Shown one piece after another: positions 24,510 to 34,222 of a DNA stretch of 34,681 nt. Under the pieces are notes generated by a model. The model was not told the origin of the DNA, searched no databases, and saw nothing but the letters and a program-made list of their open reading frames with translations. Numbering within the stretch: the stretch's first letter is position 1; each line of letters opens with the position of its first letter. The position numbers and the translations under genes were made by a program. The stretch is from Bacteroidota bacterium (GTDB lineage: Bacteria > Bacteroidota > Bacteroidia > Chitinophagales > Saprospiraceae), in contig JAKOVW010000029.1 in the NCBI GenBank assembly GCA_029781865.1, positions 1 through 34,681 of the forward strand, given 5' to 3'.

Positions 24510-26079
24510 TATTTTGTTCTTCCTTTTTCTTAAAGATTTTCTTAAAGGACCTGGATATTTTGTTACCTATTGTACTTTGCCCATTTTTCTTAATCGCTTC
24601 TAACTCTATTATCATTTTAGATAATTTATCATTAAAGGATTTTATTTCGTTTGATACGCTGCCTATTTGTGAAGCATTACTCATTTTCATATCAGATAAA
24701 TGTTTACTCACTGGCTCTAAAAAATCGAGCCTATCTAATTTTTTCCATCTTTCTGGATACTCCTTTTGCATCAACTCAAGTTCTTTTAATGTTAATTTCT
24801 GTACCTCCATTATTCTGTCTTGAGTGAATTCTTTGAGTTTTACTAATGATTCATCTAATGTATTTCCAACACCGTTTACGGCTTGTGTTATTAATTGATG
24901 GCTATTATCTAAAGCATTGTAATGACTTTGGAGAAATTTTACTAATTCTTTGTTTTCGGAAAATATTGCTATTATTTGCTGGCCTAGTTCATGAAAGTTT
25001 CCAGTTCGTTCAATCATTTCATTCAACTTAACTGTAAATCCTTTTGTATCATTTACTAGGTCATTAATTGAACTTAGATACATATTAAACTCAGCAAATT
25101 TATCAGTAGATACCTGTAATTCTCTTAACACTTTTACATTGGCTTTTGCAAATTCCATTATATCCATGTTGTCCAGTGTCGTAAGTATTTTCTCTTGTGC
25201 TATTAAAGCGTCATGATTTTTACCCATTACAGAACTAAGTTTCCCTACGTTCCCTTTAAATTCTTCATTGAATTTATGTAAGTTGCTTTGTAATGAAAAT
25301 AATGTAGAATTAATATTTTGGTTTAGCAGTGGAAGTAAATCAATCTGGATAAATGTGTAAAAGTCATTTTTTTTGTCTTCAACTAAAACTTTAGCACCTT
25401 TAAAAATATATCCTGAATTTATAATGGTAAGTAACAAGCCAGTAAAACTTGCTATCATCGCAATTTTTACTCCTCCTAAAAGGAGGGAAATTGCACTGTC
25501 TAATGCAGCAGGTTCAGTTACAAAGTCTACCCCCGAAATTTGAAACAAACCAAATACTATTCCTAAAAAAGTACCTAATAGGCCAAGATACAGTGGCAGA
25601 GAGATTGATTGGCTTATATCATCTTCAATTGCATCAGTATTACGTTCAATTACATCCTTAATAAGGTGGAAGTCAGATGCAACACCTCTATTTCTGATTA
25701 GGTAAGTGTTCAGTGCATAAATCAGTTTATCAGTTACATGATTGCCACCAGACTTTTTATGAATTAGGTCTATATAAATCCTGTCATCATCTTCATATAT
25801 ATCCGGTCTTAAAACAATGCCGTCAGGGGTTTTAATTTCTGGTTGTATGATTTTTGGTTGGCTTTCTTGTGCATATTTCCTAATGTCCGACAATAGTTCC
25901 TTAGGATGCAAATCAAAAAAGGATTTTGAAAAGCCTGGCTTAATGATTTCAAAGCAATCTGATTCGGGAAATATTGATTTGAATACAGCTATTTTACTTT
26001 TTGTTCTGTAAAAGATATAAAGTTGTACCGCAATAATTATGCAAACTCCAGTTAATTCTAATGCCTCAAATTTATTCAT
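24499..26079 (-). CDS. MotA/TolQ/ExbB-like (ZorA-like) stator subunit with long tail
   Basis: A 526-residue protein. An N-terminal helix (about 5-23) is followed by a cytoplasmic segment, then two helices typical of MotA/TolQ/ExbB channels: LPLYLGLLGTFLGIVFGLF (about 163-181) and GGVKIAMIASFTGLLLTI (about 200-218). The remaining 300 residues are a helical, coiled-coil cytoplasmic tail ending in a basic KKIFKKKEEQ. Such a long tail is a feature of ZorA in Zorya rather than of flagellar MotA. It overlaps the membrane coiled-coil gene by eight bases and the MotB-like gene by 11. Likely forms the ion channel pentamer around two MotB-like chains, by analogy. Confidence 0.85.
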   Translation of the reverse strand: MNKFEALELTGVCIIIAVQLYIFYRTKSKIAVFKSIFPESDCFEIIKPGFSKSFFDLHPKELLSDIRKYAQESQPKIIQPEIKTPDGIVLRPDIYEDDDRIYIDLIHKKSGGNHVTDKLIYALNTYLIRNRGVASDFHLIKDVIERNTDAIEDDISQSISLPLYLGLLGTFLGIVFGLFQISGVDFVTEPAALDSAISLLLGGVKIAMIASFTGLLLTIINSGYIFKGAKVLVEDKKNDFYTFIQIDLLPLLNQNINSTLFSLQSNLHKFNEEFKGNVGKLSSVMGKNHDALIAQEKILTTLDNMDIMEFAKANVKVLRELQVSTDKFAEFNMYLSSINDLVNDTKGFTVKLNEMIERTGNFHELGQQIIAIFSENKELVKFLQSHYNALDNSHQLITQAVNGVGNTLDESLVKLKEFTQDRIMEVQKLTLKELELMQKEYPERWKKLDRLDFLEPVSKHLSDMKMSNASQIGSVSNEIKSFNDKLSKMIIELEAIKKNGQSTIGNKISRSFKKIFKKKEEQNNEL

Positions 26080-27319
26080 ATCTGATTATTGCTTTTGATT
26101 TGATAATCCATTTGTCGCCTTCCAGTGATGCAACTCCTTTACGTTTGGTGATAATATTATTAACTGGACTACCTGGCATATTTTCTTCTTCGCAAGCTGG
26201 TTTAATATATGCCTCACTTCTTTTTGCAATATCATTTACTGGTGCACCTCCTGTATGAATTTCAAACAAAGCTTCAGTTTTATTCGATTTTACTATAAAC
26301 CTGTAAACAGTATCATTTTTTTGGTAGCTTTTATTAGAGTTGGGAAAATAGTCATCCACCGGCTTCATCATATAAAATACTTCGTCTGCACTGGTTTGAT
26401 ACGTTTCAGTAGGTTGCTGCTTTTGAATGACCTGGCTTGGAATTGTACTGCTATATTCAAGTATTGAAATTCTATTTTGCAATTTGCTAATTGCATCATT
26501 TAGCTCAGATATTTTATCACTATTTTGAATAAATCGTTCAACGTCACTTTTAGTTACATTTTTGGAATATGAATCATGTTGTGTAAACCTATTTGGTGTA
26601 GTATCATCATCTGCTATTTTTTTTCTTCTGTCTATTCTGTCATGAATATTCGACATCTGAATGAGACAAAAAATCAAGACTCCTATGATTAAAAATAATG
26701 TTAGTAAATTCCAGAAATTTAAATGTGAAAAGGAGAAAAATCCTTTCTCATTACTTTTCATTTCATTTTGTATTCCATCCACTGTTTTATTTGCTGGGCT
26801 GTCAATTGAAACATTTGGGGTGGTGGAGGGGGCAACAACAGGCGGGACAGCTTTCTTTAAAAACTCTAGTATTTCTTTTTCAAGATTAGATTTCATAGCT
26901 TCATCATCAATAGGAAACTTGGTGCCGTATTGGTTTTTGTAAACATCGAGAGACTTACTGATAATTATGCTAGCAGATTCTTCGGGGGATTTATTGACAA
27001 GTTCACCTAAATCTAACTTATTAATGTTTTCAGACAATTTGATTTTTACCTTATCAAACCTGTTGGATAATTGTGCTGATAAAGTATTATAATTTGAGGC
27101 ATCTGCTAACGTCTTTGTTGTTAGATGGGTTTTTATACTATCATAAACTATTCTATTCTTTTGTCCATCCGGCGAATTCACAAATTTTTCAATACAGTAG
27201 TTCGTCAATTTGTAATTTATATAATCTCGTGACTTACTTATTGCTTCTTGTGTAACTTGACCGAAAGACAAAATTGTCAAGAGCAAACACAAAAAAGAAA
27301 AACATAGTTTTATTTTCAT
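26072..27319 (-). CDS. Signal-peptide membrane coiled-coil protein, unknown family
   Basis: A 415-residue protein. It has a cleavable-looking signal peptide (ending near LSFGQ), a helical extracytoplasmic domain to about residue 160, a Pro-rich linker (VPPVVAPSTTP), one transmembrane helix (about 203-223, FWNLLTLFLIIGVLIF), a short coiled coil (SDKISELNDAISKLQNRISILE) and a C-terminal soluble domain (EVFYMMKPVDDYFPNS to the end) that would face the cytoplasm. No family was recognised. Spanning the membrane between stator and NTPase genes, it is a candidate adaptor coupling envelope components to the cytoplasmic NTPases. It lies 12 bases after the actin-like gene. Confidence 0.75.
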   Translation of the reverse strand: MKIKLCFSFLCLLLTILSFGQVTQEAISKSRDYINYKLTNYCIEKFVNSPDGQKNRIVYDSIKTHLTTKTLADASNYNTLSAQLSNRFDKVKIKLSENINKLDLGELVNKSPEESASIIISKSLDVYKNQYGTKFPIDDEAMKSNLEKEILEFLKKAVPPVVAPSTTPNVSIDSPANKTVDGIQNEMKSNEKGFFSFSHLNFWNLLTLFLIIGVLIFCLIQMSNIHDRIDRRKKIADDDTTPNRFTQHDSYSKNVTKSDVERFIQNSDKISELNDAISKLQNRISILEYSSTIPSQVIQKQQPTETYQTSADEVFYMMKPVDDYFPNSNKSYQKNDTVYRFIVKSNKTEALFEIHTGGAPVNDIAKRSEAYIKPACEEENMPGSPVNNIITKRKGVASLEGDKWIIKSKAIIRYE

Positions 27320-27331
27320 GTTAGTTTGTAA

Positions 27332-30300
27332 TTACTTGTTATCGTTATGGATTTGGTTAGCTAGTCTATTAATACAGCCCTTCAATGGGTAAAAAAACAA
27401 TGTCTCCTCAATATTTATGTCAACATTGTCATTTGCTTCTGCTATTTTCTCTTTTATCCCACTTACTAAATCATTTGCAATGTTTTCTTTTAAAAGCAGC
27501 TTGTATTTCTCTAAATTTTTTGGATTAATTCCAAAGTTTTCAAAGAAATTAAATTTTGAATTGTAGCCAAAGAAAGTGTCAATAAAGCTAAAAGCCTCGG
27601 CTTTAACTTGATTCTTGATACCGTCATTTTCAATTTGGTTGTATTTTAACTCTGCTGAAGGGATTGTACTTGTTTTATCAATACCAATCAAAACGTTTAA
27701 TATTTCCTTTTCTAATGCTTCAAATTTTGAATAGTCCCTACATTCTAAACCACCTTTGCATGTAATTTCTTTTGGGTTATCGAACATTCTAAATTCCAGT
27801 GAAATATTTTCTTGTGAACCGTATACATCATTGAAGATTACTTTTGTAAAATCTTTTAATGTGGACAAGTCTTTCCCACCACTAGCAATTTTTATCAATT
27901 TCGAACCATTGCCACTAAAAGTAATGAACTGAGGAATTGGCAAATTTTTAGTTTTCATTAAATTAGCAACATGATAAATAATGGCTGTATAAAAGAAAAC
28001 AAATACTAGTTTTAAATCATTGTCCTCAGAAAGTAGTTTTGAAAATGATAATGCAATTTTATTGTCCCTAATAATTTTATTTTCCTCAATTGAAAAGAAG
28101 AATTCGCATAGTTCAATAGAATTGTTTGTCTTTTGTTTTAGGCTGTCATAAATACTTAGTAAATTTTTTGCCGATGTATTAGAAAGCGAATTTTTTATTA
28201 TTGGTTCATATTTCTGAACAAAGCCATTATCATTCGAAGTATAGCCATATCCATCACCGAAAATAGAATTTGCGGCAAACCTAAAAGAACTTAATAGAAT
28301 CGGTGTTTCGCTTTTATAAATAACTATATCTGTGGTGCCACCACCAATGTCAATATTAACTGCTGGACGGTCGTGGGGTTTTACTCCTTCTTTGTGATAG
28401 TAATAGTAAAATGGTGCAAAAGACTCAGACAGCTTGTATAATTTTTTATGATTTCCGAAATACCTTTCGTAAAAAACAGTCCATGCTGTTTCAAGTTGTT
28501 TTCTTCTAAATGTTGGCATACTTGAGGGATAGAACCATACAATTTCGGTTTCATCCAAAGAGCCTCCGTTCAATAGAACTTTATTTCGCATCATCATCAT
28601 TAACTGTTTTAAAAAAGCTCTTGTTCTACGTTCTGCTTTGTTATTCCCTCTAAACTCAATCCACTTGAGGTTTGAGGTGATAGTGCTGCTTAATTTATAA
28701 TCTTCTTTTAAATACCAAAATGGAATATTGAAATCAGCTAAAGCGAAGTTTGTCTCAACATTAAAACTCCCGTTATCATTTATAACTGTTCTTTGTGGAA
28801 ACTTATAAAGACTATCCTTATCTATTGACAAAGGGCCGAATTCCTCTTTTATAATATTTATTAAGTCATCTGCTCCAAACCCCAAGGACGTTTTTGAAAG
28901 GGCATTGTCTGTTAAATTGCTTGGTTGGTATAAAGTGCCTATTTGTGTATCATTAGAACTTATATCAAAGGGTACAGATGCTCCGCCATTTTCCTTGTAT
29001 TCAATATGTGTATTGGTAGTGCCAAAATCTACTGCAAATTTAAAAGTCTTTGAAGGTTTTGTTACTGGCTTGAATAAAGGAATGATAATTCCAGAAGTAG
29101 TATTATGCTTCACCTCAATAAAATCATAGGATTTCTCAACAACGTAATAATTTGTTGTAACTTTTTGTGATTGATGCTTACTGCTTCTATGAGTAGGTGG
29201 GATACTTGGTAGGGATGTTTGAGCATTCATTTCAGAATAGAAATTGAGGCTGTAAGTAAAGTGCTTATTTATTGGTTGAACATCTCTATCTACAAGCATT
29301 ATTCTGTAATGGGGATTTATTTCATTTGAAATTCTAATGAATGGGTAAATAGCAACAGTAAATTGATTTTCTATTATTACACCTTTATTTTGTTCTTCGT
29401 CTGCTTGTTGTATCCTGTCACTGAATTTGCTCTCTAAATAGTCTCTTGAAATTTGTATATAGTTACTATTTTTAATTGGAATTCTTAAGATGGCGGTAAC
29501 CCCACCAACGGCTTGTTTAATTTCAAACATTTTTTTTCCATCCGGTACTACTCCTTGTAAATCATTAATGGAAAAATAGTTAAAAAACTCTTTTTTAATA
29601 GGGAGTATAAAGCCGTGGTCTTGTTCACCTTGCCTTATTTCATAGTTACCGTTAAAAAATTTATCATTGTCAGTTGGATAAGGAACTTTAATTATGTACG
29701 GTTCTAATAAATCACTAACTGTTAAATATGGATATTCAATGTGAACTTGATTGGGCAAGGTTCTTTTAGTTATTGGTCTGTTATCGACTTTTGGAACATT
29801 CTTGTACCAGTCTTTTTGCCATCTTCCACCACCATACTTAAGCTCCTCGTTAAAGACATCAATGGGTAATATGCAGGGTAAATCACCAGAGTAAGACTTA
29901 GTGGCTTCAATAATAAAATCATTATCATCAACACTAGGTTTTATATCATACTTTTTTGCTTTTAATTTAAATCCCAAAATTTCAGCAAAGTTACCAGCAG
30001 ACTTTACTTGAATATTGTTGAATGTACTTTGATACGAATCAGCACTTATATCTCTAATAGCATGTTGCAAGTTGGAATCTAAAATTGTAAATGTTTGCTC
30101 CAGGTATTTATTAAAGCCAGAAAATTTTTCTGAGAAATTGGGAAACGATTTTTGTATTGTAAAAAGGTATTTGATAAAATCATTTGTTCTCTTGTGCAAT
30201 GGACAAAATGATAAATCAAAAAGTTTGTCATTTGCAAAACTAATATCAACATAAGATAAGTCATTAGCCGATGAAAAAAACAAAGTTGTTGGTGATGTCC

Positions 30301-30868
30301 CACCAATAATGTTAATTGGCTCTGGGCCATTCTTATAATTCAATAAATAAATATGCTTTAAATCAGCAAAATTAAAATGCTTTTTATCTTGAATAAGATA
30401 CATTTTCAGGGTTTCACCCAGTAGCTTGTGCTTCGGATTTGAAGAATTTATTAATCTTCCTAAATCACTTTCGGCATCAATATCTAAAACTCCTCCATTA
30501 AGATGAATGCCCGAATTCCATTCCAAAATTTCAATCTTATTTTGTAGAGCTTCAATGTTAAAAAATATTTCTGCTATATCTAGACAGTCAGAAATCATTC
30601 TGTGATAAATGGTTCGCCCATCTAAAGCTTTTTTCAAATCATTCTGAGCATTTTGTAAACACTTATTAGATGTCACATATGAAAATGATGACTTTACTAA
30701 ATCCATTCTTGCAAATGGGCTAGGTATTGAAGTGATTTGCGTTTGAGCATTAAGACCGGAAGGGTCTTGAATTGTGTCTATAGTATTGTGGTCTATATAA
30801 TTCGGCAATTGTTGCCAATGCTCTATATTTTGTGTTGTACCCGTATGAAGGCGAAATATCTTGCTCAT
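27332..30868 (-). CDS. Large protein with C-terminal actin/Hsp70-like ATPase domain
   Basis: An 1178-residue cytoplasmic protein in two parts. Residues 1-600 match nothing I recognise and contain no obvious motif. From about 610 an actin/Hsp70-superfamily ATPase begins: FAVDFGTTNTHIEY (phosphate-1, Asp 614), VNIDIGGGTTDIVIY (phosphate-2, Asp 840) and FITFSGNGSKLIKI (adenosine motif, near 983). The fold could polymerise or act as an ATP-driven switch. Size and layout recall large SrfB-like ATPases, but I cannot confirm membership. It lies two bases after the tubulin-like gene, so a filament-forming or switch-type GTPase and ATPase are made together. Confidence 0.85.
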   Translation of the reverse strand: MSKIFRLHTGTTQNIEHWQQLPNYIDHNTIDTIQDPSGLNAQTQITSIPSPFARMDLVKSSFSYVTSNKCLQNAQNDLKKALDGRTIYHRMISDCLDIAEIFFNIEALQNKIEILEWNSGIHLNGGVLDIDAESDLGRLINSSNPKHKLLGETLKMYLIQDKKHFNFADLKHIYLLNYKNGPEPINIIGGTSPTTLFFSSANDLSYVDISFANDKLFDLSFCPLHKRTNDFIKYLFTIQKSFPNFSEKFSGFNKYLEQTFTILDSNLQHAIRDISADSYQSTFNNIQVKSAGNFAEILGFKLKAKKYDIKPSVDDNDFIIEATKSYSGDLPCILPIDVFNEELKYGGGRWQKDWYKNVPKVDNRPITKRTLPNQVHIEYPYLTVSDLLEPYIIKVPYPTDNDKFFNGNYEIRQGEQDHGFILPIKKEFFNYFSINDLQGVVPDGKKMFEIKQAVGGVTAILRIPIKNSNYIQISRDYLESKFSDRIQQADEEQNKGVIIENQFTVAIYPFIRISNEINPHYRIMLVDRDVQPINKHFTYSLNFYSEMNAQTSLPSIPPTHRSSKHQSQKVTTNYYVVEKSYDFIEVKHNTTSGIIIPLFKPVTKPSKTFKFAVDFGTTNTHIEYKENGGASVPFDISSNDTQIGTLYQPSNLTDNALSKTSLGFGADDLINIIKEEFGPLSIDKDSLYKFPQRTVINDNGSFNVETNFALADFNIPFWYLKEDYKLSSTITSNLKWIEFRGNNKAERRTRAFLKQLMMMMRNKVLLNGGSLDETEIVWFYPSSMPTFRRKQLETAWTVFYERYFGNHKKLYKLSESFAPFYYYYHKEGVKPHDRPAVNIDIGGGTTDIVIYKSETPILLSSFRFAANSIFGDGYGYTSNDNGFVQKYEPIIKNSLSNTSAKNLLSIYDSLKQKTNNSIELCEFFFSIEENKIIRDNKIALSFSKLLSEDNDLKLVFVFFYTAIIYHVANLMKTKNLPIPQFITFSGNGSKLIKIASGGKDLSTLKDFTKVIFNDVYGSQENISLEFRMFDNPKEITCKGGLECRDYSKFEALEKEILNVLIGIDKTSTIPSAELKYNQIENDGIKNQVKAEAFSFIDTFFGYNSKFNFFENFGINPKNLEKYKLLLKENIANDLVSGIKEKIAEANDNVDINIEETLFFYPLKGCINRLANQIHNDNK

Positions 30869-30870
30869 AA

Positions 30871-32349
30871 TTATAGTTTTATTTCTTTATCTACAATATC
30901 GTTTGTCACTTCAGTAAAAAGTGCAGTGAGTTTTTGATTGGGCTTTAAATAATCAAGTGATGTTTCTCTTTCATTTAGCTTATTGAGGAAGCTCGTTATT
31001 CCTTCTCCATTTTTTACTTTGTTTAAAAAACCGGGCTTTACTGGCTTACCAATAACTTGGTTATAAATATCTTTCCCGTTCTTTTTAACGTCTAATGCAG
31101 AAAATGAAACGTTTGATACTTTCATTTCATCTAACCACTCTGTAAAGTGCTTATTAAAATTCGAAATGCTATTTCTGAATCGCTGGTCTAATGCCTCCTT
31201 TGACAATTTGTTATTGCCATTATGAATATGTGGCATTTTTGAATTTTTGCAAGATTCTTCATAGTGTGATTCCATATAGGTTTTAAATAAACTATATTTC
31301 GTCAAAGGCTTGGCTATTTGCTCATAGGTTTGGTTAGCTAAATCAGAAAATGTTATTGAATTAGAATCATTACCCAATCCGAATTCAAAGTATTTAGGGT
31401 TAGTAACTTCACCATTAACAAAGCTTAGCTCAATATCTGGTATACTCATAAAGTCAATTATAGAAAGAGCGGATGCAAGCTCAATAAAGTGGGCTTTATT
31501 TCTTTGGTCATCAGCACCGTCAGCTCCTTTTTGGTCGTTTGTAAGATTGTCTCCAATGTAGTATAGGGCATTAATTGCTTTATTGTCACAAATATTATCC
31601 GCATAATATTTTAAAGCTGCAATAGTTTTGGATATAAATGTGTTGCTATCAATACTTGAACCACTTGATTTATCAACGCCAAAATAAGGTAAGACGGAAA
31701 CAGCTCCGATTTTAGCACTATTTAAAAATGAGTGATGTGGAGTTGGATTTTTGGCATCACGGATATTTTTTAAAATTAAGGGAAAACCAGCGGCACCGGT
31801 ACCTCCAAATATTGAACTGACAATAAATACTCTGTCGTTTTCCTCAAAATTTGATGCAAACTTGTTGAAAAATTGTGTTTGCTTAAATTTATTTAAGACT
31901 ACGCTTCCAATATTGGGATTTCCTTTAAATCCGACTTCCATGTCAGCATCTAGATTGCCTTTTGAAAATAAAAGAGAATTCAACGCTTTGTTATTAGCAT
32001 CCAATTCACTGTACCCGATAAAGTCACGAAACAATTGACTTTTTACTCCATCTATATCGTAAGTGAATTTATCAGATAAATACCCGCCTTCTCCAATTTC
32101 ATCTAAGGACGAAATCTTGGTTTTAAAGAAATCAGTTTTATCTGAAAATGATTTTTCCCTGATACTTTTATATTCTTTTAATATGTCAATGGTTCTGGTT
32201 AAATCACCGTTTGCACTGTCAGGGTCAACAATGATAGGTATTATAGTATCAGTATTTTCAATCTTGACGCCCGATGCTAATAGCATTGCAAGAGATTTTA
32301 CAACTCTTGAACCTGTACCGCCAATTGCGAATAAAAATAATTTTGCCAT
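30871..32349 (-). CDS. Tubulin/FtsZ-like GTPase
   Basis: A 492-residue protein starting MAKLFLFAIGGTGSRVVKSLAML, a Rossmann-type nucleotide-binding loop at the very N-terminus. VFIVSSIFGGTGAAGFPLI (near residues 175-190) corresponds to the tubulin signature GGGTGSG. Together these match the family annotated as tubulin-like proteins outside classical FtsZ. Longer than FtsZ, with an extended C-terminal part of unknown role. A related tubulin-like family has been predicted to work with vWA and OmpA-type proteins in membrane remodelling, and both partners are in this operon. GTPase activity and filament formation are expected from the family and not shown here. Confidence 0.85.
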   Translation of the reverse strand: MAKLFLFAIGGTGSRVVKSLAMLLASGVKIENTDTIIPIIVDPDSANGDLTRTIDILKEYKSIREKSFSDKTDFFKTKISSLDEIGEGGYLSDKFTYDIDGVKSQLFRDFIGYSELDANNKALNSLLFSKGNLDADMEVGFKGNPNIGSVVLNKFKQTQFFNKFASNFEENDRVFIVSSIFGGTGAAGFPLILKNIRDAKNPTPHHSFLNSAKIGAVSVLPYFGVDKSSGSSIDSNTFISKTIAALKYYADNICDNKAINALYYIGDNLTNDQKGADGADDQRNKAHFIELASALSIIDFMSIPDIELSFVNGEVTNPKYFEFGLGNDSNSITFSDLANQTYEQIAKPLTKYSLFKTYMESHYEESCKNSKMPHIHNGNNKLSKEALDQRFRNSISNFNKHFTEWLDEMKVSNVSFSALDVKKNGKDIYNQVIGKPVKPGFLNKVKNGEGITSFLNKLNERETSLDYLKPNQKLTALFTEVTNDIVDKEIKL

Positions 32350-32350
32350 A

Positions 32351-32806
32351 TTAAAAAGGTACTTTTTTGTTATTACTACTTTTCCATTTTATTATCATTG
32401 ACAAGATAAAACTCCATACGATAGAAAATATTGATGCAGTTGCACCAAATCCAATGCAGTCTGAATTTGTAATAGATAAATCTTTGCAATAATTTCCAGT
32501 AGAAACATCATTATTTGCATATAAATATGCAATGAAAAAAAGAATCAAAGCTCCAACTAGAACATTGATTAGCCAGGAAAGAAAATTTGTAAAATTTACT
32601 CTATTAAACAAGCCATAATAATAGTTTATGACGATTAGGGAGTTAATTGTAAATACGCAAAGAAATATAACATTGTAAATAGATTGGTTTGTATAATCGT
32701 TACACTGTACATCAAGTCCTCTGAGGTGGTCACCTAAACCATTTGATGCACTGTATAAACCAAAGGATTCAAAAATTGTAATTAAGAAATCTGTTATTGC
32801 ATTCAT
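32351..32806 (-). CDS. Small polytopic membrane protein, unknown family
   Basis: A 151-residue protein with three clear transmembrane segments (about 45-66, 74-97 and 118-140) plus a hydrophobic N-terminus (DFLITIFESFGLY). Loops carry CNDYTNQS and a Cys pair region (YCKDLSITNSDCIGFG) likely outside the cytoplasm; the C-terminus is basic (KWKSSNNKK). Nothing identifies a family. It lies three bases after the vWA gene and one base before the tubulin-like gene, so it is an integral part of the operon and may be the membrane receptor for the vWA lipoprotein. That role is inference. Confidence 0.75.
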   Translation of the reverse strand: MNAITDFLITIFESFGLYSASNGLGDHLRGLDVQCNDYTNQSIYNVIFLCVFTINSLIVINYYYGLFNRVNFTNFLSWLINVLVGALILFFIAYLYANNDVSTGNYCKDLSITNSDCIGFGATASIFSIVWSFILSMIIKWKSSNNKKVPF

Positions 32807-32809
32807 GTG

Positions 32810-34222
32810 TTAAGATTTTTTGTTTTTAAAAAATAATAGCATTCCGATTATGCACCCAATTATAAGCAATAGGAGCCATGGGAGTTTAGATGAAGAACCA
32901 TGAGAATTGTATTTGTTTTGGCTAACCTTGATTGATATTGCAAATTGTTCTTGGCCTTGGTACTTATCAGAATAAGCTTCGGATAAACCTCTTATTAAGT
33001 AGTCAAAACCAAATGTTTGATGCTGCTTTACGGTATCGAAAGGATTTGAATCATCAATAGTGGAAGATTCTGTAACCCAATTTGGCAATTTAGACTTTAG
33101 TTTTATTGATACATCCTGAATCTGTTTCAGGTCTGTAGTTCTAATTTTAAAAACATGTGTATATCCTTTTAAGCCTTCATTTGTTTCGTCATTGTTTTTT
33201 TCAATTGCTGTAATTGTATAGTTATTGGGCAAATCATAATTAGACGGATTTGACAAATAGGTGTCGTCAATTTTTAGAAATTCAAGGTTGGCAGCAATTG
33301 AAAATTGAAATATATTCTGGTCTGTATTTCTACCCCCAGCTTTTGCATTGTTTATTACCAATTTTGTTGCAGGCTGTTCTATTTCGAAATCACCAATTTT
33401 ACCACTCCTTATAACCTTTGCTGTGGGCTTGCTATTTACTGGGGTTAATAAATAGTAACTATTTTCAAATCCTTTATAATCACTAAAATTAATTTTGGAT
33501 AGAAATAATTGAAGCTTTTGTTGTTTACCAAAAATCATTACATAATAGGGTCGCCTTATATTTTTGTTCTTTAGGTCTATCTTAAGTGGTCTTTTACTCT
33601 CAACATAATAGAATCCGTCAAATTGTGAGTTTAGCTTTAAGACTATGGTAGAAAAATCCCTTTGTTTAAGTTCATCAGCTATGTATAATTCAACTGTATT
33701 TTTTGCTGATTCTAAATATTGAGGTGATGAACCTGAACTATCAGAAAAAATAAAATCAGAGACAAGTATGTTTATATCATTCGGATTTGTTTTTACGGCT
33801 TTCTTAATTATTTCGGGTAAGAATGAGGTATTAGTCCCACATCCTGAATTACTGAAGCTTGTTGGGTTTAAGTTTTTAAAAAAATATTCAATCTCTTGTG
33901 GTAATGCATTAATTTGTTTTGGGCAAATTTCTTTGTTGATATAAAAAATACTAACAGAATCTGTTATGTTTTTTGATTTTAAATCTGTTATTAGTCCAAG
34001 AACAGCATTCTTAAAATCTGACCCTATTGAAACATATCCGTTCATGCTCCCAGAATTTTCAATAAATACATTGTACTTTGCTTTAGGGACATTTATATTC
34101 AGAGTAGTTGTGTCCGTATCTGTAGCTACGTTTTTTTTATGCTGTCCGCTTTTACTGTCACTATTACAACCATAAAAGACTGCCATAGCCATTAAAAAAA
34201 TCAAGATTGGTATTTTATGCAT
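32810..34222 (-). CDS. vWA-domain lipoprotein with C-terminal membrane anchor
   Basis: A 470-residue exported protein and the first gene of the operon. The signal peptide ends in a lipobox-like FYGC (Cys 19). After a polar linker comes a von Willebrand A-like domain: YNVFIENSGSMNGYV gives a MIDAS-type SGSM motif with Glu replacing the usual first Asp, GTNTSFLPEI supplies a Thr and NILVSDFIFSD the distal Asp. The second half is beta-rich, and a transmembrane helix (LPWLLLLIIGCIIGML) precedes the basic C-terminus. Being anchored at both ends is odd, so the lipobox may simply be a signal-peptide Cys. A metal-dependent ligand-binding sensor at the envelope is inferred. Confidence 0.82.
   Translation of the reverse strand: MHKIPILIFLMAMAVFYGCNSDSKSGQHKKNVATDTDTTTLNINVPKAKYNVFIENSGSMNGYVSIGSDFKNAVLGLITDLKSKNITDSVSIFYINKEICPKQINALPQEIEYFFKNLNPTSFSNSGCGTNTSFLPEIIKKAVKTNPNDINILVSDFIFSDSSGSSPQYLESAKNTVELYIADELKQRDFSTIVLKLNSQFDGFYYVESKRPLKIDLKNKNIRRPYYVMIFGKQQKLQLFLSKINFSDYKGFENSYYLLTPVNSKPTAKVIRSGKIGDFEIEQPATKLVINNAKAGGRNTDQNIFQFSIAANLEFLKIDDTYLSNPSNYDLPNNYTITAIEKNNDETNEGLKGYTHVFKIRTTDLKQIQDVSIKLKSKLPNWVTESSTIDDSNPFDTVKQHQTFGFDYLIRGLSEAYSDKYQGQEQFAISIKVSQNKYNSHGSSSKLPWLLLLIIGCIIGMLLFFKNKKS

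Noticed and set aside
23853..26079. Flagellar or gliding motor stator
   Set aside because: No flagellar or gliding genes are nearby, and the long MotA tail and neighbours point elsewhere.
22769..34222. Calling C9 a standard Zorya system
   Set aside because: Only the ZorA/ZorB-like pair is present; no ZorC/ZorD helicase or ZorE-type nuclease is seen, and the NTPases are tubulin- and actin-like.
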